Positions 15,701 through 21,563 of a DNA stretch of 33,522 bases are shown one piece after another. The stretch is from CAYGVX01 sp964395545 (GTDB lineage: Archaea; Thermoproteota; Bathyarchaeia; Bathyarchaeales; SOJC01): contig CAYNAW010000012.1 in assembly GCA_964395545.1 (NCBI GenBank), positions 1-33,522 on the forward strand, given 5' to 3'. The notes beneath the pieces were generated by a model that worked only from the letters and a program-made list of their open reading frames with translations, was not told the origin of the DNA and ran no database searches. The position numbers and the translations under genes are program-made. How positions within the stretch are numbered: the stretch's first letter is position 1; every line of letters starts with the position of its first letter.

Positions 15701-16195
15701 CTCTTGGGAGATGTTAATGATGAACTGAGAGACCGCTTCAAAAAGCCTGTTCTGCTCCTGCTCCGGACTTATCGGAAAAGACTGCGGTATTGTTCTAAGC
15801 TTCTGGCTGAGCTCCGGAACCAGCTTCGCAACCTCTGCAGGGTAGGAACCAATGACTCTATACAGCTGCTCAGAAGTGCACGTTTCCAGATAGTCCTTGA
15901 TGACTTCCTTCCACAGGATGTAGGGCGGAACACCGTCCATTCTGAACAGGGCTGGGCATCGGCCGTACAGAACCCGAACGCCACGTAACTGGGCATAGGC
16001 GCCGAGCTCTGTGATTAGTCGCGTCTTTCCAATGCCCGCCTCTCCATGGATGAAGACAAGACCCCCTTCTCCATGGACAGCTGCGTAAACGGCTTCCTTC
16101 AGAACGTTCATTTCCTCGGTTCGGTCGACCAGCGGAACCTCTTTCGCAGCGATAGGACGGGCACTGGGAACGTGACTACGCTTGAGAGACACCAA
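12704..16195 (-). CDS. STAND-type AAA ATPase with TPR array and C-terminal degenerate KaiC-like domain
   Basis: Very large protein of 1163 residues. The N-terminus (about 20-330) is a signalling ATPase of the MalT/AfsR-like group: Walker A GEAGIGKT (51-58), Walker B LLVVLDDLQWTDPSS (168-182) and the following GNPFFAEEV sensor region. Residues about 430-930 are helical repeats of TPR type, with many ~40-residue units (e.g. YNDLALVTESFEESAEYYEKG). After a Pro/Lys linker, about 945-1163 match the KaiC/RadA start STGYMDLDKLLGGGLP, but the P-loop that should follow (GPPGTGKT) is APSCDERD, so this domain cannot bind ATP in the normal way. No DNA-binding domain is seen. A cytoplasmic signal-integrating scaffold is likely. 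The start is TTG 16195 or GTG 16192. Confidence 0.85.
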   Translation of the reverse strand: MVSLKRSHVPSARPIAAKEVPLVDRTEEMNVLKEAVYAAVHGEGGLVFIHGEAGIGKTRLITELGAYAQLRGVRVLYGRCPALFRMDGVPPYILWKEVIKDYLETCTSEQLYRVIGSYPAEVAKLVPELSQKLRTIPQSFPISPEQEQNRLFEAVSQFIINISQETPLLVVLDDLQWTDPSSLLLLHYLARGAQKTSLLLLGAYRSTDIDDRHPLTPVLAELNRERLPREVHLKRMSLSDVSEMIRNILEQEDVPEEFCKLVYDKTRGNPFFAEEVVKSLKEEGVIYREGNRWKFQEVSAIEFPKSVKNIVKARFSRLDDECQNILTFASFVGNDFTLEVMSALTGTEENRLLETMDKLIKAGFVKHTIIRGEDICSFVDIIMRDVVHEEVGPFKRKKLHRVVGETMETAYAEKIDEHLGELALHFLESGDRERALSYFLKAGENAAKVYANAEAASHFQSALKLLEEKEAEPEQKLEVIEKLGDFKAWMGETDACLERWNESLALWNQLGNKRKTAELHVKIANVLWDTVGDKKTASEHHNLALQILEKEPESVELARLYENMSHMLWRTGEKAKASHFVHMALELAKRFGDAKTLAECYNDLALVTESFEESAEYYEKGLKIAVENNCIETALRLYNNISIYYEGTGDPQRAIETRQKGFELGKKVGETSSTSWIGRTLAYSYLNMGDVQKALALLEELLALSKRTKSAVGIAQATCSIGRIYQYLGDWSQSAQKLREGYEIAIGTGEYQTIAEAATALGQLLTEMADYSEAEKYLNEGNRIYEKAGDTTFQAYFTLPPLALLYLRKRETDKAKDLIEKMHEHTSKTRLTVAIIMAEMLNGILFKEQMNWTQSAHHFEKSLAECKALNAEKWYVYQYAGLLYEYGLMHLERNEGDDKEKARTLLSQALAIFQKMGAQKDIEKVEGKIAFIETGKTVAKPKPVERVSTGYMDLDKLLGGGLPPNYAVVLTAPSCDERDLLISNFLETGAKKSEATFHVTINASLAKALAEESLSNLQLFVCNPEANAIIKSSPTVHTLKGVENLTDISIALISAIRHLDPSQRDHRRICLDLVSDVLLQHRAVEARRWLTALITKLKSEDFTTLAVVDPKMHPSEELHAVLGLFEGEISIYEKGAEQFLRIKRMSDQEYLGDELPLTRKRAQ

Positions 16196-16387
16196 GAAGA
16201 CTTCTCCCGGCTCAGCCTGTCAAATGGGAATATCATATTCTGCGTTTTTATCGTTTGTGGAAGGGCATCTAATTCAGACGCTGCGCGCAGGTTGGCAAGG
16301 AGACGTAGGGTTCCCCTATTCGTTTGTCTCGTTTCCTGGAAAGCCAGACGCGCGGGCGGTTTCTTCCTAATTTAGCCGCAGTCTTGC
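16196..16387. other. Spacer upstream of the STAND ATPase gene
   Basis: This 192-base spacer lies between two minus-strand genes. A TATA-like GATAAAAAC on the minus strand (about 16244-16252) is at a suitable distance for the ATPase gene. I see nothing else in it. Confidence 0.35.
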
Positions 16388-16768
16388 TCAATTGGCTGTG
16401 CTGATCTCTGGTCGTGGTGATGCTTGCTGCGGTTGGGCCATGACGACGGGTTCAGTCTTCGCAAGTCTGTTGCCACAGTTGCTGCAGTACACTGCGTCCT
16501 CTACGTTTTCAGTCTTACAATTGTGGCATTGGACACCGTTAGACGCAGCCGTGACAGTCGCTCTCCCTTCTTGCCCCAGGTAGTCGGCCAGCAGTAACGC
16601 GCCTTGGACCATGAGAAGCAAGCCGACGACCCACGCGATGAGTGTTGGGAGCAGGATGACAACGATTCCCATGACGATGCACACGAACGCCAGCGCAGGC
16701 TTTGAGATTGATAGTCCCATCTTGCGCAGTCCTTCATCTACGTAATCCGCCAATGATTCATACCTCAC
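16388..16768 (-). CDS. Small membrane protein with C-terminal zinc ribbon
   Basis: Unrecognised protein of 126 residues. A short charged N-terminus (1-22) is followed by two hydrophobic segments (about 25-42 and 43-62) separated by a proline turn, then a soluble tail with a zinc ribbon CHNC-x13-CSNC (about C81, C84, C98, C101) and a Gln/Pro-rich end. The order membrane hairpin then zinc ribbon is common in archaeal proteins of unknown role. The assumed start is GTG 16768. TTG at codon 6 (16753), preceded by GAGGT 8 bases upstream, is as good. It has no operon partner. Confidence 0.7.
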   Translation of the reverse strand: MRYESLADYVDEGLRKMGLSISKPALAFVCIVMGIVVILLPTLIAWVVGLLLMVQGALLLADYLGQEGRATVTAASNGVQCHNCKTENVEDAVYCSNCGNRLAKTEPVVMAQPQQASPRPEISTAN

Positions 16769-16857
16769 GAAACCACTTCTATGCTTGATTTCTTAACAAT
16801 TATGAAGCCCAAGTCAGTATTCAGTAGCCACTCGTGCGCACGGCAGCGTCTTCAATG

Positions 16858-16904
16858 CGTACATAAAAAGGCACAAATACTAGACCTCCCATTGACACTA
16901 GGAG
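16858..16904 (+). promoter_or_regulatory. Promoter and ribosome-binding site of eL38 gene
   Basis: TATA-like TACATAAAAAGG (16859-16870) and AGGAG (16900-16904), 9 bases before ATG 16914. Confidence 0.55.
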
Positions 16905-16913
16905 CTGAAACCC

Positions 16914-17108
16914 ATGCCGGCGGAAATCGCTGACCCGGAGAAGTTCATCCACCTGAGTGAACACGCGACCTACTGCGCGGTGAAACGGTTGCCTCGAACC
17001 GTGAAGCTGAAACTCCGCACTCCGACGTTGCTTTACACGTTGAGAGTCGACCCCACGAAGGCTGAGGAGATCATCAAGAAACTGAACTGCGAAATCCGAG
17101 AGATTTGA
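16914..17108 (+). CDS. rpl38e: Ribosomal protein eL38
   Basis: Protein of 64 residues that aligns by eye over its whole length with eL38: start MPAEIADPEKFIHLSEHA (family: MP-x-EI-x-D-x-x-x-F), the central basic strand RTVKLKLRTPTLLYTLRVD (family: VKFKVR...LYTLVV) and the end KAEEIIKKLN...IREI. eL38 is a large-subunit protein shared by eukaryotes and only part of the archaea, mainly the TACK and Asgard groups, so it is useful as a taxonomic marker. ATG 16914 has AGGAG at 9 bases and a TATA box at the expected place, giving a short monocistronic mRNA. A small acidic start and a basic middle (RLPRTVKLKLR) fit rRNA contact. Confidence 0.85.
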   Translation: MPAEIADPEKFIHLSEHATYCAVKRLPRTVKLKLRTPTLLYTLRVDPTKAEEIIKKLNCEIREI

Positions 17109-17201
17109 TTCTCTGAGAACAATAGCCTAGTTCTTAATTATTCGTTCACAATTCTTATCTGGCTCGAACCACTTACGCTACCCTAGTCTCAGGTGATCGT
17201 C

Positions 17202-17423
17202 GTGATAGATGGCCAAATCGCGGAAAGCATCGCAGTCAACTTTGTCAAGAAGAAGAAGAACGTGGGCGAAGTCAACGTGCTAGTGGCGGAACAGAAGGAA
17301 AACGTGTGGGTCGTGAGGGGTACGTGCCCAGTAGACCTGTGCGGTCACCCGTGGCGAGAAAGCTTTGAAATCCAGATCGACCCGAAGGGGAACGTGAGAA
17401 CCTCCAGTTTCAGGCTGATGTAG
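17202..17423 (+). CDS. Conserved-looking small protein, possibly PepSY-like
   Basis: I do not recognise this 73-residue protein with certainty. It has an alpha-beta-beta layout: an N-terminal helix (IAESIAVNFVKKKKN), then strands VNVLVAEQ, VWVVRGTCPVD and SFEIQIDPKGNVRTSSFRL. The last two strands joined by D-P-K-G-N resemble a single PepSY-type unit. Two cysteines (TCPVDLCGHPW) sit in the middle loop. GTG 17202 is preferred to GTG 17193 because AGGTGA (17191-17196) is then a ribosome-binding site at 5-base spacing; using 17193 would put the site inside the start codon. It has no signal peptide or membrane segment and stands between eL38 and a convergent protease gene. Confidence 0.65.
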   Translation: MIDGQIAESIAVNFVKKKKNVGEVNVLVAEQKENVWVVRGTCPVDLCGHPWRESFEIQIDPKGNVRTSSFRLM

Positions 17424-17453
17424 CCACAACCGAGCGTCCAGCGCGGTAGAGCC

Positions 17454-18278
17454 TTAGACAATGGTCGTGATCACCGCGGCGGACAACCCTAATGCCACCG
17501 AAAAGGGTAACCCCGGAAAGATTCCTTTCTTCTCCACCATCTTAAAAGAGAGAAACGAGCCGACCAACACTCCCAGCATCCCAGCGAAGCAGGCTACCCA
17601 CCCAAAGCTCAACAGCATACGGCTCACCAACATCGAATAGAACGTCAAATCACCGAGCCCTACGTTTACGTTCATGAACGAAAAACTCGCGCCGGGCAAG
17701 TACTCCAAGCCCACAGCGGCAATTTTGCCGACCGGGCCACGGTAAACCGCAATAACATCATAAAGCGCCAGAAGCAGCAGCATCAACACCGCGGTAAACA
17801 GCGGAATAAACGCGCCTAACAAGGCTCCGGTCGCCCCGCCCAAGGTCAAGACAATGAGTCCGCAGACTCGCCCGCGTATTCGAAAGACTTCAACCACCAC
17901 GAATGCCGAGATACCCACTGCGAAGAGCACAATCAAAGCGGCAGGAGCTTCAATGCCTACGATTGCCAGCGCAAGTTCCGAATACAAGATCACCAGCGAC
18001 GCTGACAACACGGCAAACGCCGTTCCCATCAGAACGCGAATGAGACGGTGAATACCATGCTTCAAGAGCAGGTAGATCATGGTGGCGGCAAGACCGGTCG
18101 CCATCACAAAAAAGGCGGCGTTCAGGAGAGGACCGTAACCGGTTTCAGGCTGTAACGGCAGAGGCGGGACTTCGACACCTGACTGTAGGAAGAGGAATGC
18201 GCACAAAACACTGACCAGTAGGCTTGCCAGTATGGGAACAACGTAAAGAGATGTCGCTGTGGGCTGCTCCTCTGGCAT
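17454..18278 (-). CDS. Presenilin-type intramembrane aspartyl protease (PSH, family A22)
   Basis: Polytopic membrane protein of 274 residues with about nine hydrophobic segments. Both catalytic aspartates of GxGD proteases are present: YD (Y173-D174) in TM6 and GLGD (207-210) in TM7. A proline motif PGLP (255-258) precedes the last segment, in the place of the PAL motif of presenilin and signal peptide peptidase. This matches archaeal presenilin homologues such as that of Methanoculleus marisnigri, which cut membrane-spanning helices. The natural substrate in archaea is not known. The gene is probably expressed alone; ATG 18278 gives a short cytoplasmic start (MPEEQPTATS) before TM1. Confidence 0.88.
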   Translation of the reverse strand: MPEEQPTATSLYVVPILASLLVSVLCAFLFLQSGVEVPPLPLQPETGYGPLLNAAFFVMATGLAATMIYLLLKHGIHRLIRVLMGTAFAVLSASLVILYSELALAIVGIEAPAALIVLFAVGISAFVVVEVFRIRGRVCGLIVLTLGGATGALLGAFIPLFTAVLMLLLLALYDVIAVYRGPVGKIAAVGLEYLPGASFSFMNVNVGLGDLTFYSMLVSRMLLSFGWVACFAGMLGVLVGSFLSFKMVEKKGIFPGLPFSVALGLSAAVITTIV

Positions 18279-18352
18279 CGGGCATAGCCTTAACCTTGCA
18301 TGACCATGGAGACGCGAATAACCTTTTCTATCGGCAGGAATGCAGAGGAGCG

Positions 18353-18970
18353 CTAGGGGGAAGCGGCGGTCTTGAAGATGAAGCTTTTCCCGTTTCGTGA
18401 CAGGGCGACTGAACCGCGGTCTTTTAGGATCGTCTTGTGCCTGCTCGAGATGAACGCCATCCCCGTGGCCTTATACACGAGTTTGGAGCCTTTGGCGAGC
18501 AAGATGTCCGACCTGCCTGTTTCGGCTGGAATGACGAAGAGGAAACCTTCACCGATTTCGAGCGACCCGTAGCCGCAGAATCTCTTCGTGCCGAGGAACT
18601 CGTCGAAAAAGGCTTCGGCTGCGTGCACAAACGCCTGCGCGTTTTCGCACCCCGCCTTCTTCACGTCGTCTTCCTCTGCCTTGTCGAAGCTGTGCTGTAA
18701 GGCGTCCAATGGGCCAAGCATCAAGAAGGGCCTGCGGATCTCCTTCTCGACCGGCTTGCCTATGGCGCCTCTTTCGGTTTCGACTATGGCGTCGAGGGTC
18801 AGCGTGCCGTGTCCCTGAAACACGTAACCGTTGTGATGGCCGTCAAGTTCTACCGGGAGCCCTAACGTGTCCTTCTTAATCTTGACTAGGCCTTTCTCTG
18901 TCTGCCAAAGAGTCACGTCTTCAACAGCTTTGTATACCGTGTCTTTCAGTTGATATCTATGCAGGTTCAT
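18353..18970 (-). CDS. Protein of unknown function coupled to ArsR-type regulator
   Basis: I do not recognise this 205-residue soluble protein. It is rich in beta strands, with three parts: a strand-rich start (1-80, with GHHNGYVFQGHGTLTLDAIVET), a helical middle (about 85-130, including DALQHSFDKAEEDDVKKAG and AFVHAAEAFFDEFL) and a strand-rich end (140-205). No transmembrane segment, zinc motif or nucleotide loop is visible. Its ATG (18970) overlaps the stop of the ArsR-type gene in an ATGA, so the two are translationally coupled. By analogy with other ArsR-coupled pairs it may be the sensor or effector partner of that regulator; this is inference from layout only. Confidence 0.7.
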   Translation of the reverse strand: MNLHRYQLKDTVYKAVEDVTLWQTEKGLVKIKKDTLGLPVELDGHHNGYVFQGHGTLTLDAIVETERGAIGKPVEKEIRRPFLMLGPLDALQHSFDKAEEDDVKKAGCENAQAFVHAAEAFFDEFLGTKRFCGYGSLEIGEGFLFVIPAETGRSDILLAKGSKLVYKATGMAFISSRHKTILKDRGSVALSRNGKSFIFKTAASP

Positions 18971-19533
18971 TGGGTCTCCCGTCTTTCGAGAAATCTTGTT
19001 ATCCGTCTGGCCATCTTGTAAGCGGTCCTCCCAGGTATCGTGATGAGATAGCGTCCTCTGACTTTCTCTTGTACCACCAGTCCTGCTTCTTCCAGTACGT
19101 TGAGATGGCTTGAGAGAGTGCTTGTGGCGATTTCAGGGAGTTTTTCCTGTAGCTCGTTGATGTACTTTCCGCCGCTCATTAGCTCGCATAGAATGCCAAG
19201 TCTGTGCTCTTGGCCCAGTGCACTCATGACCTCGGCGACTTTTGAATGATCTATGTCAATAGGCTCTTCGGAACGGGATTCGCCGCCTCTTGTTATTCTG
19301 ACCCCTCTGGGGCCTATGAATATGGACCTTTCAATCTCGCCGCGTATACCTTCAGCTACGCCTTCCATTGCGTCTCCTATGTGGTCATGTAGGTGTCTGC
19401 CTACATCGATGTATATGCCGCGGTCCCGCCGCTTTCTCTCGGCCTCATCTCCAAGCTGCTCCTTCAAAGCGTCCATCTCTTCTCTGAGCTTTTTTATTTC
19501 TTCTTTCAGGTCTTCAGACAACTCGCTCTTCAC
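18967..19533 (-). CDS. ArsR-like winged-helix regulator with N-terminal coiled coil
   Basis: Transcription regulator of 188 residues. Residues 1-36 are a heptad-type charged coiled coil (SEDLKEEIKKLREEMDALK). A middle linker (about 37-90) contains IYIDVGRHLHDHIGD and a GIRGEIERSIFIGPRG strand. The C-terminal winged helix (about 95-185) has the ArsR pattern VMSALGQEHRLGILCELM, recognition helix STLSSHLNVLEEAGL and a basic wing RGRYLITI. There are no metal-binding cysteines, so it is not a classical arsenic or metal sensor. The assumed start is GTG 19533; TTG at codon 5 has AGGTGA 8 bases upstream and is an alternative. The palindromes just upstream suggest autoregulation. It is coupled to the downstream unknown gene. 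Confidence 0.85.
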   Translation of the reverse strand: MKSELSEDLKEEIKKLREEMDALKEQLGDEAERKRRDRGIYIDVGRHLHDHIGDAMEGVAEGIRGEIERSIFIGPRGVRITRGGESRSEEPIDIDHSKVAEVMSALGQEHRLGILCELMSGGKYINELQEKLPEIATSTLSSHLNVLEEAGLVVQEKVRGRYLITIPGRTAYKMARRITRFLERRETQ

Positions 19534-19589
19534 CTATTTTAAATTTATGCTCATCTAATTCAGTTCGATAAACATCTATTTAAAATAGA
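19533..19589 (-). promoter_or_regulatory. Promoter with two copies of an operator-like palindrome before the ArsR-type gene
   Basis: TCTATTTAAAATAGA (19575-19589) is a perfect palindrome with 7-base arms and a 1-base centre. It also forms the likely TATA box. A second, decayed copy CCTATTTTAAATTTA (19533-19547) matches the reverse complement at 12 of 15 positions and touches the start codon. The centres are 42 bases apart, i.e. about four helical turns on the same face. Binding by the ArsR-type protein is inferred. Confidence 0.6.
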
Positions 19590-19666
19590 CAAATATAAGC
19601 TTTGCGGCTTCACCTGTTGTTGAAGAGGACGACAATCTCTGCCCGACGCCTTGCGAAAGCATCAGG

Positions 19667-20938
19667 TTATACGGTGAGTTTGTCACCTGCATTCGGAGCT
19701 ATTGCGTCGAGCCCGGCTTCTGTTTTCGCCCATTTGGCGAATCGTTCACAATTGCCTTCTGCTCCGTGAACTGTAAATACGGTGGGGTTTCCCCTCAGAT
19801 TCTTCACGACCTCTTGGAGCTGGCTTATCCCCGAGTGTGAGGAGAAGTCAAAATGCCGGACCCTGGCCTTTATTTTGCACATTTTGCCGTCTATCACACA
19901 TGCTCCTTTCTTCAGCAACTCACTTCCAGGCGTACCTGGTATCTGGTAGCTCACGAGAAAAACTGCGTTGTGTGCTTTATTACCCAGTTTTGAAATGTAG
20001 AACGCGGCAGGTCCGCCCTTGAGCATACCGGCAGGAGAGATGACTACTCCAGGTTTTTTGGCGGCGATTCTCCGGTCGCGCCACCCATCAACCCACATCG
20101 CCCCGTGAACTGCGTCCATGAACAACCGCGGGTCTCGCATGAATTCAGTGTTATCCATCATCACCCGGTTAGCAGCTCGTGTCATGCCATCCATGGTCAC
20201 GGGGTACTCAAAATGATGGGCTGCAAGGATGCAGGCGATTTCTTGCGAGCGTCCAATGCTGAAGGCGGGAACCAGCGCAATGCCGCCTTTCTCCACGATT
20301 TCCGTGACTTCGGTGACGAAGTTTTTCTCGAGTTCCATCCTCTCTGGGTGGTCTTCGTTTGCATAAGTGGTTTCAATGATCACGGCGTCGAGTTCCCCGT
20401 AGTCGCTGTCTGCAGCCGATAAGAGGCGGGTCTTGGCAGAGTTGAAGTCGCCCGTGAAGAGAACCCGTTTTCCTTCGGCCTCAAGCAGAACCTGAGCACT
20501 TCCTGGGATATGTCCGGCGTCAAGGAACTGCAACGTCATGTTGCCGATTGTCTTCTTCTCTCTGTACTTGGTGTAGACCGCGCTTTGCATCAAATACTTC
20601 AGTTCTAGATATTCGAATGGGAGGTAATAACTCGAGAGATGGACGAAATCTTCCAGCAGCAGCTGGGCCAGTTCGACGGTGAGTCTTGTTGCATACAGCG
20701 GGCGTTTGTCCTGTATGTAGAAGATAGGCAGGGCTCCTGAATGATCAAGGTGCGCGTGACTAAGTATGAGCGCGTCCACTTCCTTCGGGGCAATATGCAT
20801 CGGAAACCCGGGCGCATCACCCATCATGACCCCATAGTCTAACAGAACCTGAGTCTTGTCGGCTTTGACAGCTATCCCTATTCTTCCAACCTCACGAGTA
20901 CCGCCTAGGAAACTTATCTCAAGAGTAAACTTCTCCAC
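19667..20938 (-). CDS. Beta-CASP metallo-beta-lactamase ribonuclease (aCPSF2-like)
   Basis: MBL-fold nuclease of 423 residues. The zinc motif HAHLDHSG is at 61-68 (H61, H63, D65, H66), followed by a further histidine in DAGHIPGSAQ, the aspartate in LFTGDFN and a C-terminal HxxSG-type element FSSHSGISQ. The beta-CASP insertion has the family elements ETTYANEDHPER, PAFSIGRSQEI and the late VHGAEGNCE. There are no N-terminal KH domains, so it is the aCPSF2 rather than aCPSF1 group; aCPSF2 has endonuclease and 5'-3' exonuclease activity on RNA. Its first 20 bases overlap the end of the PHP gene upstream, indicating one transcript and translational coupling. Confidence 0.9.
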   Translation of the reverse strand: MEKFTLEISFLGGTREVGRIGIAVKADKTQVLLDYGVMMGDAPGFPMHIAPKEVDALILSHAHLDHSGALPIFYIQDKRPLYATRLTVELAQLLLEDFVHLSSYYLPFEYLELKYLMQSAVYTKYREKKTIGNMTLQFLDAGHIPGSAQVLLEAEGKRVLFTGDFNSAKTRLLSAADSDYGELDAVIIETTYANEDHPERMELEKNFVTEVTEIVEKGGIALVPAFSIGRSQEIACILAAHHFEYPVTMDGMTRAANRVMMDNTEFMRDPRLFMDAVHGAMWVDGWRDRRIAAKKPGVVISPAGMLKGGPAAFYISKLGNKAHNAVFLVSYQIPGTPGSELLKKGACVIDGKMCKIKARVRHFDFSSHSGISQLQEVVKNLRGNPTVFTVHGAEGNCERFAKWAKTEAGLDAIAPNAGDKLTV

Positions 20939-21551
20939 CTTCCAAAATTGCTAAACGTGACGAGTGAGCTGCACCGGCTCTGACGGCGCCTTTTCTGATA
21001 GCGTTGAGAATGCTTTCGCGGTTGGGCGAGGCCTCCACCTCAGTAAACACCGTCCACATATCTTTCGCGTCATGAGCATCTGTTCCCGCCACCCCGGGCA
21101 GACCGCAGATTTTCGCCAATTTCTGAGCCATCATGTTTTCCTCTGATGTTGCTGTGGGATTCAAGACTTCTATCGCATGTGCCTTAACCGTGATGGCTAG
21201 GTCGCCTAGACCTAACGAACGATACGGATGCGGGATTATGATCGTTCCATCCGCGGTTTTCGCAAAGTCTACGGCCGAGTCTAAGGTTGCAGGCGATTTC
21301 GGTTTTTCTTCAACCCCCAAGACTATCAAGTCTCCTCGTTCTGTGCTTATCTCAATTCCGGGCAGAATAACTAGATCCTTGTAATCTTTAGCCAGCTTGA
21401 AAACCTGGAAATATCCATCTAACGTGTTATGATCCGTGATTGCCACGCCCTTGATCTGGGGATGCGCATGCAGTTGGTCAACTAGGAGTCTGGGTTTAAT
21501 CGTAGAGTCATTCGAATATACCGTATGCAGATGCAGATCCACTCGAAACAT
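20919..21551 (-). CDS. PHP-domain metal-dependent phosphoesterase
   Basis: PHP-fold protein of 210 residues. Conserved metal ligands are visible in order: DLHLHTVYS (H7, H9), ITDHNTLDG (D39, H40), the glutamate in PGIEISTERG, IIPHPYRS and the late GTDAHDAKD. These form the trinuclear site of PHP phosphoesterases, a family that includes histidinol phosphatase, the YciV 5'-nucleotidase (RNase AM) and polymerase PHP domains. The end AILEGGEVYS is short. It overlaps the aCPSF2-like nuclease gene by 20 bases, which makes a role on oligoribonucleotides or nucleotides attractive but unproven. It lies 12 bases after the TgtA stop, so tgtA, PHP and aCPSF2 may form one operon. Confidence 0.88.
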   Translation of the reverse strand: MFRVDLHLHTVYSNDSTIKPRLLVDQLHAHPQIKGVAITDHNTLDGYFQVFKLAKDYKDLVILPGIEISTERGDLIVLGVEEKPKSPATLDSAVDFAKTADGTIIIPHPYRSLGLGDLAITVKAHAIEVLNPTATSEENMMAQKLAKICGLPGVAGTDAHDAKDMWTVFTEVEASPNRESILNAIRKGAVRAGAAHSSRLAILEGGEVYS

Positions 21552-21563
21552 GCCAGATATCTC

